A stretch of DNA of 64,000 bases from Bettongia penicillata ogilbyi (lineage: Eukaryota; Chordata; Mammalia; Diprotodontia; Potoroidae), in the NCBI GenBank assembly GCA_023548195.1, contig JAJHZJ010000041.1, forward strand, positions 2,232,001 to 2,296,000, read 5' to 3'. Below, piece after piece: positions 46,440-57,584 of the stretch (within the stretch, counting starts at the first letter, position 1; every line of letters begins with the position of its first letter). The position numbers and the translations under genes were made by a program. Under the pieces are notes generated by a model. That model had not been told where the DNA came from, ran no database searches, and was given only the letters and a program-made list of their open reading frames with translations.

Positions 46440-46620
46440 TTGGTAATCCTGTCAGCTTCCATGGGTTCAGTTATCATCTCTGAAGATGACTGCCATACAT
46501 AAACTTAGGTATCTCTGTCTCTATTTTTGTGTCCCTGTCTCTGCCTCTCTCTCTGTTCTGTGTCTCTGACTCTGTTTCTCCCTGTCTCTGTCTCTCTGTT
46601 TTTCCAGGACCAGAACATGC
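46440..46620 (+). mobile_element. L2 ORF2 fragment plus CT/TCTG repeat
   Basis: 46440-46515 has 'cagcttccat gggttcagtt atcatctctg' followed by 'gatgactgc', the L2 ORF2 segment that precedes the polymerase end. 46515-46605 is a decayed TCTG/CT simple repeat. Confidence 0.6.
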
Positions 46621-46624
46621 CAGA

Positions 46625-47320
46625 CAAATCTCATTTCCTATTTTGACAGGTTCCTATTTTAACTCAGAGGTCAGGGAATGCTATAGATATGGTTTACCTA
46701 GATTCTAGAGGACCATTTGACAAAGACTTTAATGTTATTCTTGCAGATAAGATGCTGAAATGTGGACTAGATAATAATATAGTTAAGCATATTCAGAACT
46801 GATTTAATAGTTGGATCTCCAAATCATTGTTCATTGTTGGATGTCAGCTTGAAAGATCTCTAATGGAGTGCCCCTGAAGTATTGTGCTTGACCCTCCTCT
46901 ACTTAAGATCTTATCAGTGACCTTAGGAAGGGTGTGGTTAGAGAGAAGTGTGAAAAAGGTCTGGAGCAGTAGTAGATCTAAAGCTTAATTGTGTGACTTG
47001 GCAGCTAAAACATCCAAATGCAGTCTCAGGCTGTATTGAGAGGTAGTGTCCAGAAGTAGAGAGGGGAAGACTGCTTTTCTCCTCCAGTTCAGATTACATG
47101 CAGAGAATCATGTTCAGTTCAGTTCAGCATTTTAGAAAGGACAAAAACTGGAGGTTGTCCCCAAAAGGATCGCCAGAATGTTAATAGATCTAGAGATCTA
47201 TCAACCACATAGGGACTAACTGAAGGAACTGGTGATTTGAACCCAGAGAAGTCATCCTAGCTATTTTAAAGTATTTTAAGGACTACCACACTTGGAATAC
47301 ACACCCCTCTCATGTTAAAA
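46625..47320 (+). mobile_element. L3/CR1 LINE, reverse transcriptase end plus 3' UTR
   Basis: Translating from ~46692 gives V-Y-L-D-S, F-D-K, then K-C-G-L-D-N-N-I-V and, after stops, V-L-D-P-P-L-L. This is the order of the CR1-clade reverse transcriptase (the usual palm motifs 'YLDF..AFD' and 'GVPQGSVLGP' are degraded). The 3' UTR follows: 'catgttcagt tcagttcagc a', 'aaggacaaaa actggaggtt gtcc', 'ctgaaggaac tggtgatttg'. It is old and non-functional. Confidence 0.75.
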
Positions 47321-47389
47321 TATCTTATTTCCTTAAAGATTTAGTTCAAACACCATCTTCTGGTCATTAAATTGAATGTAATATTTAAG

Positions 47390-48030
47390 TCTTTCCATTG
47401 TTTTCCTTTACCTTTTCCTTTGTTGTAGTTATTATATAAAATGTTCTCATTTTATACAAATTTTTCCAGGTTTCTCTAAATTTGGTATTTCTTAGAGAAA
47501 TGACATTCAATCACATTAATATAAATAACTTGCTCAGTAATTCCTTGCTTGCAATTTCTGACTATTTGCAATAACAAATAGTGTTGCTGTAAATATTTTT
47601 TACATGTGTGTTTCTCCCTTCTAACATTGAAGTAGGGCATATTCTAGTGTGGGTATCAGTGAGGGAAATGAGTTTCCACAATCGGGTGACTTTTTGGATA
47701 TAGTTCCAAATTGCTTTCTAGAATAATTGAACAAATTCATAGCTCTCCTAATGGAGAGTTAGCATGCCTGTCCTCTCACAATCTCTCCAACAGCACCAAT
47801 TTTTAACAATCTGATGAATATGAGGTGGAATCTCAGAATTCTTTTGACTTGTGTTTGTTACTGATTTGGACCATTTTAAATAAAGTTGCTGATAACTTAC
47901 CTTTCTTTTGTTGAGAACTTTCTGTTTGCATGGTTAAGGACTGAGAGTCATTTCTCCCATTTATCTATTGGGGAATAACTCTTGTTCTTATGATTTATAT
48001 AAATTTCTCATATGTCTAATCTATTTTTCT
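47390..48030 (-). mobile_element. L1 3' UTR, reverse orientation
   Basis: 'gtgttgctgt aaatattttt tacatgtgtg', 'tttggatata gttccaaatt gctttctaga ataattg', 'gcatgcctgt cctctcacaa tctctccaac' and 'tctattgggg aataactctt'. A short L2 piece (47310-47385) lies just before, and a plus-strand SINE tail (48030-48110) just after. Confidence 0.82.
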
Positions 48031-48110
48031 TTAATGGATTATACCTATAGCACTTTATAAAACCTTAAAAAGAGCTATAGAAATGTTATTATTATCTTCC
48101 CCTTATAGAA

Positions 48111-48804
48111 CTGAATTTAGTTTTTATGTACCTATTCACACATTCTGAATCTGATACTTGAAAAATCAAAAGCAACATTTTTTTATGGGACTTGTTTTCC
48201 AGCTCTAATAAAGCTCTGCTTTTTAGATCTATAAGCATCTCCAAAGCTATCTTTCTTTTTGTGCTTTTCCACTTGGAAAATTGGAGGCTTTAAATAGATT
48301 TTTCCAGAAGTACTTGTATTCTACTCTGCCTTGCTATTAATCACCATATAATTCTTCAAACTTTTGTAGAATATGGTATTTTGCAGATTTGTTTTTAAAA
48401 TTGGAACATACTTTAAAGTGGGAAAATAAATCAGCTAATCAAAGAACAAAAGTGATTTCTGATTCTGGGATGAACCATAACGAGGCACACTTTAGTAAAT
48501 TACACAATGCTTTTAACAACTCTAAGCATCCCTACAAAACAAAGACTTGTCTTGTTTTTATTATGAATATAATAAACATGAACAATTTCTTATTGAAGGA
48601 ATAGGAAAAAGATTATGATATTGTAAATCTCTGTTATATGGTTAAGAAAATATATTAAATTTAACATGATAGTACTAATTTTGCCCTGCTTATCTTTCTT
48701 TGTCCCCTTCTGAACTCTTGTCTGTGTATTTTTAAAATGTTTCATTAATGCCTGTAAAAGTAAGCACACCAACATACACGGGGGGCCTATTATCACAAGT
48801 CCTT
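48111..48804. other. Unique AT-rich sequence
   Basis: No repeat or gene recognised. The 71-codon frame at 48389-48604 has no domain. Confidence 0.4.
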
Positions 48805-49290
48805 ACACCTGCTTTTCTAAAAGGAAAGGTAACTTTTGAGGGGTCAACAATCACTTTAATCAAGCACATATGTCATTCACTTGGTTCAGGGGAAAAAGCA
48901 CCCTGAACTTCAGAGAAAATACAGAGAAACAAAGAGCAACCAAAAGACAGGGCTTCTAACTGTCTCATATATCAACAGACAGATAACTCTCTGACCATAC
49001 ACACATAATTACCAAAGAGAAGCACCCATTTCTGGGTTTTCAAAGCCAGAGCACCCACTTTTCTTAGTGGCTGCCAAGAGTCTTGTCTGGCCAAACAATA
49101 TTTCCAATGAGTAAGCCCCAAAGTAAAACCTCACCTCAGAGTATTTACACACTTTTTAGAACCAGAGGGCATCACAGCCCTTGAGAACCAGTGCCTCCTT
49201 AGGAAATTAACCAAAGGTATGGGTCTCCCCTAATCAAGCTTCCCTTAATGGACAGGCCCGTTAAGAAGATCTTTAATTCTCATAATTACC
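48805..49290 (+). repeat. Left arm of a large inverted repeat
   Basis: It matches the reverse complement of 50342-50960 along its whole length. Shared landmarks are 'ggtcaacaat cactttaat', 'gagaaaatac a', 'atcaacagac aga', 'agagaagcac c', 'agtaagcccc aaa' and 'aaacctcacc tca', 'gagggcatca ca', and 'cttcccttaa tgg'. The family is not recognised with certainty; I think it is a marsupial interspersed repeat (possibly LTR-derived). Confidence 0.8.
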
Positions 49291-50045
49291 ATTGCAATGT
49301 TCTTTTCTTTCCTTTTTAAAACCGTGTTACTATCACTGCCTACATGTTCTCCCCAATTCTTCCCTGTTCCCCATGCCAAAATCCTCCTTTAAAATAAATA
49401 AATGTAGCAAAACAAATTCACACATTGACTATACCTGAAAAAGTATATTTCATTTTGCATCTCTAGACTTTTTCCATTCTCCCAGGAGGGGAAAACATGC
49501 TTCATTTTCAGCCTTTTCTAGTTATGACTAATTTTTTTCCCCATTGGTCAGAGTTCTCAAGATATTTACAGTTATTTTCCTTTACAGAATTGTGGTCATT
49601 ATATAAACTGACCATCTGGTTCTACTTGATTCATTTTGTGTCAGTTCATACAAGTCTTCCAAAATTTCTCTGAACCTGTGTCTTTTATAATTTCTTATGG
49701 TGTAATAACATTTATTACATCCACAAACTATATATAATATATATAATATATTTTAATCATTCTCCGATTGATGGGCATTTACTTTGTTTCCAATTCTTTG
49801 CTACAACCAAAATATTGTTATAATTTTTTGTACATCCTTTTTTTCTGTTTTTGACCTCTGTGGGGTATATTCCTAGGAAAGGTTCAAAAGTGTATATATA
49901 TTAAAGGAGTTGAAGGATGGTTACAGCTGGATGATCACTTCCTCAATACGTTAGTGGTCTTCTAGGTATAATTTCATATGGCCAGACTAGTACATAGTTA
50001 CACTAAAAGTGGAGTAGTATGCTTGTTCTCCAGCCTACTGTGTTA
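49290..50045 (-). mobile_element. L1 3' UTR, reverse orientation
   Basis: 'caaaacaaat tcacacattg' and 'ttcattttgc atctctagac', 'tcatataaac tgacc'-like text, 'tcttccaaaa tttctctgaa', 'ccgattgatg ggcatttact ttgtttccaa ttctttg' and 'acctctgtgg ggtatattcc tagg'. It lies between the arms of the inverted repeat. Confidence 0.82.
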
Positions 50046-50049
50046 ACGG

Positions 50050-50345
50050 TGGGCAGCTAGGTGGTGCAGTGGATAGAGCACCAGTACAAGAGTCAGGAGG
50101 ACTGAGTTCAAATCTCACCTCAGACACTTGACACTCACTAGCTGTGTGACCTTGGGCAAGTCACTTAACCCCAATTGCCTCATCCTGATGAATATCTGGT
50201 CACTGGATCCAGATGGCTCTGGAGGAGAAGTGAGGCTGGTGACCTGCACAGCCCTCCCTCACTCAAAACAAAGTCAAGTGCAAGTTATGTCATCATTTCT
50301 CTGATGGCATGATTTTCTTTGGCAACGAAGGATGAACACACTGTT
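50050..50345 (+). mobile_element. RTE-tailed tRNA SINE (RTESINE type)
   Basis: Head 'gggcagctag gtggtgcagt' and 'ggatagagca', B-box 'gttcaaatct', 'tagctgtgtg accttgggca agtcacttaa ccccaattgc', then a body 'ccagatggct ctggaggaga agtgaggctg' and the RTE 3' end 'tttctctgat ggcatgattt' and 'ggcaacgaag gatgaacaca'. Short flanking repeats 'tgttaa' lie on both sides. Near-complete and well preserved. Confidence 0.93.
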
Positions 50346-50960
50346 AATGAGAGTTGGAGATCTTCCCCTACCCATTAATAGGCCTTAGGTGGAACCCATT
50401 AAGGGAAGTTTGATTAACGGAGACTTGTTTTATAGGAAGGCCCACACGTTTTGTTAATTTCTAATGAGACACTGAATCAAGAGGGTTGTGATGCCCTCAG
50501 GCTCTGAAAAGTGTGTGTATGTTATGTATATATTTATACACACACATATATATGAAAGTATATATATAAATATGTATATAAATGTATAAGTTACATATTT
50601 ATTATGTATCTATGTAAATACATGTATATATGTGGGTGTGGATGTATATATACATTCACACACATTCTGAGGTGAGGTTTTGCTTTGGGGCTTACTCTTT
50701 GGAAGAAGGTTCGTGTGCCAGATGAGGCTCTGGGTAGCTGTTAAGGAGTCCTCCAGCTTTGAAACCCAGATGGTGGTGCTTCTCTTTCTGATAACTACAT
50801 ATGTATGTAGTAGCCAGATCCAGTTGGATCTGTCTGTTGATCTGTGATGTACGTATTGCTTGTTGGTCACTATTTCTCTACTTGTATTTTCTCTATTGGT
50901 GAATGTAATTAAAGCAGATTGTTAACCCCTTTGAAGGTGCTTTCCTTAAAAAAGCAAATC
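50342..50960 (-). repeat. Right arm of a large inverted repeat
   Basis: Reverse-complement partner of 48805-49290, carrying an extra ~155-base TA/CA-rich insertion (50511-50665). The minus-strand 86-codon frame here is a shadow. Confidence 0.8.
50511..50665. repeat. TA/TG/CA microsatellite
   Basis: TGTGTATG, TATA and CACA units inside the right arm; absent from the left arm, so it arose after the arms separated. Confidence 0.85.
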
Positions 50961-51065
50961 TAAGAACCTGTGCTAACAGGATATCCTGGATGTGCCAGAG
51001 TGCTTGTTTTTTATACCTAGTCACTCTGACAGATGAGGCAGATCTTTAAAAAACAAACAAATCAC

Positions 51066-51340
51066 TATTCTTCTAATGATGATTTATGGCTCCAAAACAT
51101 GAATACAACATTTTCAGAAGGACTAAATTTCAGATCACTCAAAGGGCCATGGAGATACTTGCAGTGAAGAACTGACTGGGAAAAGTGGTATAAATGATAC
51201 TAGCAATGAAATATATAACTGGGAAGGAAGATGGCATGATCATGTGGTGAGAGCAAAGGATAACTGATGGACAGCCTACATGCTCCATTAATACCCACTT
51301 GTTGTCAAGAGTTCCAGAAGAAGACCCTTGGAATGTTGAT
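51066..51340 (+). mobile_element. RTE LINE, ORF2 C-terminal fragment
   Basis: With frameshifts it reads M-I-Y-G-S-K-T, then H-V-V-R-A-K-D-N before W-T and S-S-R-R-R-P-L. This is the RTE ORF2 C-terminus, the same family as 20400-22340. Old and broken. Confidence 0.75.
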
Positions 51341-51574
51341 CAGCAAAAATAGAACCCAGCCAAAAGGACTGAGCTGTCTTTTATTATCACTATAGGAACA
51401 CCTGATGAATGCATTTGGGAGGATAATCCAGGACTACTTTGCCAGATCCTGAAAACCATTGTTCTAGTTTCAGCAAACAGAAATAAGATTGGAGTTGGAG
51501 GCCACTGAGGCTCTGATGATGGTAACAAAAGCCCTGACAACTGTGCCTGAGTCCCTTCCATGTATACCCAGGAT
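51341..51574. other. Probable RTE 3' continuation and unique sequence
   Basis: May contain the rest of the RTE 3' UTR; not certain. The 73-codon minus-strand frame at 51340-51561 has no domain. Confidence 0.35.
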
Positions 51575-51755
51575 TCTATGCAGCAGTGATAGCAATGTTT
51601 AGAGATTGAAATTTTGCCTCAGACTTTTACTAGTTGTGTGATCATAGGCAAGCCAATTAATTCCTGAGTATCAGTCTCCTCATATCCAAATTGGTAAGGA
51701 GTTAGACTCCATAGTCTCTGAGTTTCCTTTCAGCTATTATAGTCCTACAATAGGG
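51575..51755 (+). mobile_element. SINE (MON/THER type) with L3-like tail
   Basis: Head 'cagcagtgat agcaatgttt', then 'ctagttgtgt gatcataggc aagcc', 'cagtctcctc atatccaaat' and 'gactccatag tctctgagtt tcc'. Confidence 0.75.
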
Positions 51756-52106
51756 TACCCTTCTGTGCTGGACAAGGAATCCCTAGTGATAATTATATTA
51801 TTGCCATTCTCTGAAGAACATTTGTATCATGCCCCTTGATAGTTCAGATATCTTTGTGGACTGAGTGAGGACTACTTATATTTGGGTTATTAATAGTGAA
51901 TTAGGAGTTTTCCAAGTGGACCTTATGGCTTTTGCTTGTCCATACATGGCAAATATCCCTAGAGTTTCAGCAGTGGTTAGGGCCAACTCTAGCCTGTTCA
52001 GAGTACGGGTAGAACAATATCACAGGCAATGAGCTGAAGTTGAGCACTTAAACTTTGTGAACTTATCCATTCATCTGTTTATTTGTTCAGTCATTCATTT
52101 ACTTAA
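51756..52106. other. Unique sequence
   Basis: Nothing recognised. Confidence 0.4.
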
Positions 52107-52126
52107 TCATCTATCATCTATCTATC

Positions 52127-52200
<74 letters not shown>
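52107..52200. repeat. TATC/CTAT tetranucleotide microsatellite
   Basis: About 94 bases, the last ~75 of them pure CTAT units. Expected to be highly polymorphic between individuals. Confidence 0.97.
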
Positions 52201-52679
52201 TTTTACAGATGCTTGCAGGAAGATTGATGCCAGTTCTGATCCAGAGCATTAATAAAGCCCCAAACTGTACAACTCAAAAGTGGATCTAAAGAAGTTTGAC
52301 TCTAAAGATTCTTCAGTTACTAGGGAAGAAATTTGTCAAGAACAGTTTTGGAATATTCTTCTGTCAGAGATGGAGAACCTCAAGAACCAACTAAAAACTC
52401 TTAATAAAAAGCATTTTCACAGAGTTCCAAAGCCATTATGCCTTACTCACACTTGTAGTATGAAAAAAGAGTGGAAAAAGCTGTAGGCATGTGTTCAGTT
52501 TTGGACTGAATAAAAGGGTTCAGGTAGATCAGCACACCATAAAATGACTCAAAATGTCCAGGGCTGTCTGTTGGACAGACTGGTTTTCAATTTTGGATCT
52601 TGCAGAATATTGTCTAAAAATTTTAGGATAGAGTAGTTAGTAGTTAGTAGGAGGAATTTACACAGGCTACTACATTTTT
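52201..52679. other. Unique sequence with a small Lys-rich open frame
   Basis: The frame at 52280-52486 (68 codons) is charged, with a coiled-coil-like segment around residues 24-45 (E, L, N, K heptad-like). It matches no family I know and has no promoter or neighbours that would support it. Possibly a decayed retroelement ORF1. Confidence 0.3.
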
Positions 52680-52960
52680 TTTTAAAGATTTGAAACTTAT
52701 TTTTTTTTTGTCTTTTTAATTATTTTTTTCAGTTATCAAGCTTTTATTCCCTTCTTCGATCTACCTCTCCAACCCTCAACACTGATGGAAAAAAATAAAA
52801 ACAAAACCCTTGTAAAAGATTAGTATCATCAAACAAAACAAATTTCTCATGGTAAAAATAAGTCTCATTTTGCATATTTGTCTATCACCTCTCATTCAGG
52901 AGGTGGGTATGGTGGGTATTCTTAATTATTGGTTCCCTGGAATTGTGTTGGTCATTTTGG
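52680..52960 (-). mobile_element. L1 3' end fragment, reverse orientation
   Basis: T-rich start, 'caaacaaaac aaatttctca' and 'aagtctcatt ttgcatattt gtctatcacc tctcattcag gaggtgggta', the end-of-L1 pattern also present at 38.69 and 49.39 kb. Confidence 0.65.
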
Positions 52961-53394
52961 TTCTAGTACTTTTCTGTGACCTGTGGAAAAAGTGGTTTGT
53001 GATATGAACTATTTGGAGATGCTATATTTTGTTTTTTTGGATGATACCTTATTTGAAAAATTGTTGGAAGAATATAAGGAAAAAAACCTTTTGAATGTCA
53101 GCAAGATGCTTTCTGGTTCCTGTCCAGAGAGGATAGTCTTATAGAATCTATTTACCACAGAGGCTGTGGCCTCAGTGTTAAGTAAATTCCAATTTTATCC
53201 TCTTCTTCCTTTCCTTTTCCATTTCTATGCCCCAGAAATTTCTCAGATCACCAAGAGTATGCAGCATCACAGGAGTATTCTTCAGATGACTACCAAAACC
53301 TACTTGGAGTTGGGATTACATAGCAGAGGGTGTATGATATCTCTGATGAGTGCTGAATTATCCACAACTATTATATAAAGGAAGATTTTTTTTG
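52961..53394. other. Unique sequence
   Basis: No repeat or gene; the 70-codon frame at 53166-53378 has no domain. Confidence 0.4.
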
Positions 53395-53870
53395 AAGGGG
53401 GAGAGAAAATTATACTTCAGTTTTCACTTAGAGTTTATCAGTTCTCTCACTGGGGGTGAATAGCAAATATTTCCATATTAGTCATGGTGCAAAAGGTAAC
53501 ACAGACCAAAACCAACAACAAAATAAAGTAAAAAAAAAGTATGTTTTAATATGCACTCAGATTCCATCGATTCAATATCCACTCAGATTCTTTCTCTAGA
53601 AGTGAATAGCATTTTTATCATGGGTCCTTTGGAATTGTCTTGCATCATTTCATTGATCGGAGTAGCTAAATTTTTCACAATTTATCATCATTACAATATT
53701 GTTGTTACTGTATAGAATGATCTCTTGATTGTACTTGCTTCACTTTGCATCAGTTCACATGGGTCTTCCCAGGTTTTTTTGAAACTATCTCCCTTGTCAT
53801 TTCTAATAGCACAATAGTCTTCACAATCATACCACCAAATGTATTCAACTTCCTCCCCACCCAAAGGGAC
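53395..53870 (-). mobile_element. L1 3' UTR, reverse orientation
   Basis: 'tgaatagcat ttttatcatg ggtcctttgg', 'tgcatcattt cattgatcgg agtagctaa' and 'cttcactttg catcagttca catgggtctt ccc'. The 84-codon minus-strand frame at 53691-53945 is inside or adjacent. Confidence 0.78.
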
Positions 53871-55544
53871 TGTGAGTACCATGTCTCCTTTTCCTATCCT
53901 CAGAGCTCCCATTTGTGAGGTCAGCTGTATTTGCCCAGATGCCACTGGGGCTGTATTGACCTCCTAATCATAATTTACCAGTTTGTCTGCCCAGGTCTAT
54001 ATTGTGGCGTGGTGTGGCAAGTCTGTAGCTAAAGCCTGATGCTACTCTAGGGAGACTGGGCTCATAAGGAGGATTCTAACTGCTCCTAATGGTAACTGGT
54101 CACAAGGTATGGAATACCACGGTGGAGTGGCGTACATCCAGGCTTCTGAAACAACCTCTTCTTTCTAAAACTTCCTAGCTCTTCTCCTCCCTTGCTGACA
54201 CCCACTGGGGAACCAGGAAAACTAGAGAATTAGTTCCCCAGATGGAGCTGATTTTTGTGGGGTCAGGTAGGCTTAACTCCCCATTTTAGTTACCTAAAAA
54301 GGGACAAAGAACTGTCCTCATATTGAATCTCTAATTGATTCAACTGAAATTAAGTCTTTTCTAACCTTTCCAGGCTATGGAGCTCTCTGCACTGGGCCTC
54401 ATCAACCACTGTTCTAATGGCATATCTGATAATTGTGTAAACCTAATCTGTAGTCTCCTAACTTCCTTGGGAACTTTTCCTTGGAAAAAGTCTACTCACC
54501 TTTTGATTCACTTCCTCTACATTAAACTTCTCCAAATTCAACCACGAGGTTAAATGAAAAGGCCATTCAATTCAATTCTGGTGACTACAAATGTTCTGGG
54601 CCAGACCTACTTCATTCTGGTCCTGAGGTTTAGATACTCAATGGGCCATAATATTAACAAAAGGATGTTTGCTTAATAGTATCACGAAAAGGACATCCAG
54701 CAAGGATATGGCATTGATTCATTTGGTGAAGTTGCCTCCTGCTTTAACTAAGGCAGGACATCCAAGTTAGCACTGGATGCCAAGCCTGTGGAACCAGTAA
54801 CTACTTGCAAGCTGGCCTTTTGTACTTGGGTAGCTAACTCAATGGCCCAAAGTCAGTTCTCTGGATCAACTGTGTCTTGAGGATGACTTCATTGCCTCTC
54901 AGGGAAAACCAAGACTACTCTATGAAGTCAGGGACCTTAGTAGATATTCCTACCATTCAAATCATCCCAAGTATATACTCCATATTTGTCATTTCTTACA
55001 GTGCTTTAGTATTCTTTTCTATTCATAGTCAACAATTTTTTAGTCATTTCTTAGCTGATAGGCAATCAATTTCTTTCCAGCTTCTTCATAATCCAGAAAG
55101 AGAAGGCACAGTCTTGGGTTTAGTTAACTTATTTTCATCTTTGTTAATCAGCTGTATTGTTGGGCACTGCTGGCAAAGTTATACAAACTGTTGGTATTTA
55201 TCTCCCCTAGGAGAGTGCAAGTTATTTGGAGAGAGGAGCCTTGGTTTATTCCTTTCTTTATCTCTTTCGGTGGCTTACATACTTCAGGTCTAACTGGTTG
55301 TACTGAATTAAACTAAAAATAGGATTTCTAGGGTATAGATCTGCCTCCTACCCCCATCTTCTACCTCTATTAAGTGGATTATGAGAAAGGTAAAGGTAAG
55401 CATAAAAGCAAAGAAGAAAACAGGACCTTCTTTGTCTGGTCTTTAAAAGCTATTGACTCCCTTTAGAACTTTCTAAACTCATGTTCTATTTTTCTTCATA
55501 CTTGTGAGTATATGAATTAAAATTTATTTTAAGGAAGTTTCACA
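53871..55544. other. Long stretch of unidentified sequence
   Basis: It contains the longest open frame of the window (54877-55293, 138 codons, Ser/Leu/Ile-rich with no clear domain). 55010-55090 looks like a weak reversed L1 fragment ('cttagctgat aggcaatcaa tttc'). 53940-54870 is unlike any repeat I recognise and may be an old, unclassified element. Confidence 0.35.
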
Positions 55545-55708
55545 GGATTTTGTAGAACATGGTCTGAGAGAGACTTCAAGGATCATCTAGTCCAATCCCA
55601 CTCATTTTACAGAGAACACTTAACTCCAAAGAAAGTGGTGACTTGTTCAAGGCCATGTAGGTAGTAAATAGTCAAAATCAGACCCTCTGATTTCAAAGTC
55701 AATCATAG
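55545..55708 (-). mobile_element. MIR-like SINE with L3-type end, reverse orientation
   Basis: 'agacttcaag gatcatctag tccaatccca ctcattttac' and 'gtgacttgtt caaggccatg taggtagtaa'. Confidence 0.8.
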
Positions 55709-55751
55709 CACACACACGTGCGCGCGCACACACACACACACACAGAGAAAC

Positions 55752-55784
<33 letters not shown>

Positions 55785-55819
55785 GAGAGACAGAGAGACA
55801 GAGAGACAGAGAGAGAGAG
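55708..55819. repeat. CA/CG and GA microsatellite
   Basis: A CA run with a GTGCGCGCGC centre (55718-55728) followed by ~75 bases of GA/CAGAGA. The alternating purine-pyrimidine part could form Z-DNA. Frames of 75-97 codons on the minus strand are artefacts. Confidence 0.95.
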
Positions 55820-55924
55820 CTGGTAATATGGTGAAGACTTGTCTGGGAGGATGTGGTATGTTTCTACTATACATGGTGAATGCATTTGGGAAACAATTAT
55901 CCCTTTATGAGAGCTAATTTTGGT

Positions 55925-56025
55925 AACTCTAATACTGACACAAACTGTCTGTGTGACCTTGGGCAAATCAATTAACCCTTCAGTTCCTCTAGGCAACTCT
56001 GTAAGACTATAATTTGCAGAAGAGA
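55925..56025 (+). mobile_element. tRNA SINE fragment
   Basis: 'ctgtctgtgt gaccttgggc aaatcaatta accc' followed by a short decayed tail. Confidence 0.7.
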
Positions 56026-56144
56026 TGCTTATCTGAATTGATGAAGCAAGTTTCCCCTTTGGGAGTTACCTACATAGAAAAAAAAAAATCACCAAGCCAG
56101 AACAACGGAAAAAAAGTACTGACTGAAAGCATGCAAGGGTAAAA

Positions 56145-56460
56145 ATGTGGTCAAGCAACTGGTGATTGAAGACTTCCAAGGAGGAATCCATTGCCTCCAG
56201 AGACAACCCGTACTTTTGAATAGTATGTAATGTATACTCTACGTCAAGACTACATCGTCTCTTTGTATTTCCCACTCGTTCTTGATTCTGTCTTATGGGG
56301 CCAAACAGAAAAAAACTTAATCCTTTTCCATATTACAGCCCTTCAAATCCTTGTTATCTTTTTAGTTCTCCATTTCTCCCTGCCCCTTAGTTTTCTCTTC
56401 TGTAGGTTAAATAACCCCAGTCCCATCAACCAATCTTCGATTAATTCTCCAGCCTAGTTG
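56145..56460 (-). mobile_element. L3/CR1 LINE 3' UTR, reverse orientation
   Basis: 'gaagacttcc aaggaggaat ccattgcctc', 'cttatggggc caaacagaaa aaa', 'ttacagccct tcaaatcctt gttatc' and 'ttttctcttc tgtaggttaa ataaccccag tcccat'. The 75-codon plus-strand frame at 56230-56457 is its shadow. Confidence 0.8.
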
Positions 56461-57584
56461 TTAAAGGGATGAACCTCCATTAAATCCAAATCTGTGGGTT
56501 GTTCATGTGAAACCAAGACTATAGTGTGTATGAACTGTTTTAGGCTAATTCAACATATCAGATCAAATCAAATCAACAGATATTTGCTGTGGTTAAATCA
56601 TATGCAAGGTTATCATGTTGGTGTTTATTTGCCAAATTTACCAGAAGTCACATTTTGAATAGAAATATACATTGGAAATATGCAGCATTTAGAAATATTT
56701 ATAGTAATTTTCTTTCTCTATGATGTACCTCCAAGTAAAACTACATATATATGTAAAATGTTAAAACAGCTCCTGGTCTTCACCAATAATAACTTTTCCA
56801 TATTTCCATTGCTTGGGAGTACTCATAAAATTATTTCTCCAGACTTCAAATGCCCTGTTTTTCTTCCTAAGAATGGATAACAAAAAATTAATCTTGAGTA
56901 ATTTTTCATATTAAAAAAATTTCTGGAAGACAAATATTGCACGCCCCATGCATTCCAAGCATGATCTTTGTTATAAGATTCACTTTTCACACATGATGCA
57001 TAGCATATGTGTGAAATTATGGTACCCTTCTTGGGACACTGAGTACTTGGCTTTTTTCTGTGTTTTTTGTTGCCAACTGTTGGATTAAAAAACTTTAAAG
57101 AGTTAACTTTAGGTTTTGGGGAATGCTGTAATATTTAATCAGAATTAAAAGAAGCTGGATAGAATAAATTGGAATTTACAATTGTATTTCAATTAACAGT
57201 TTCTTTTAAGCTCATCATAGTAAAAGCACATTGTATGGATTATCAAGGGAGCAATATTCCATTTCAAATACTCCCTTCTCCACTCATACCCCCATAAGTC
57301 AGTAATGTGATTTTATTATAGTTAGCTTTCCTTTTTAAATCTTGTTTTCTTCTCGTTTCAGTTCAAAGAAAACAATTTATTTACCACTGTAGTTTTCTTA
57401 AGGTAAAAGTGTAAAAAGATCTATTAAACTATTTATTTCATTGAAAACATCAATGTTATATTAAAAATGAAAATGGGAAAGTTACAAGACAAATATGTTT
57501 CATCTTGCATTGACCAGATCCTATGACATCTCTGTAGGAAGCTCCTAGTAAGGACCTTACTTTGCTGGTGAACAGTAACCTCTT
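56461..57584. other. Unique AT-rich sequence
   Basis: No confident repeat (a weak reversed L2 end near 56575). No gene. Confidence 0.4.

Noticed and set aside
50050..50160. tRNA-like head with A and B boxes as a tRNA gene
   Set aside because: It is the head of an RTE-tailed SINE; no cloverleaf with intact acceptor stem was seen. The same applies to the other SINE heads.
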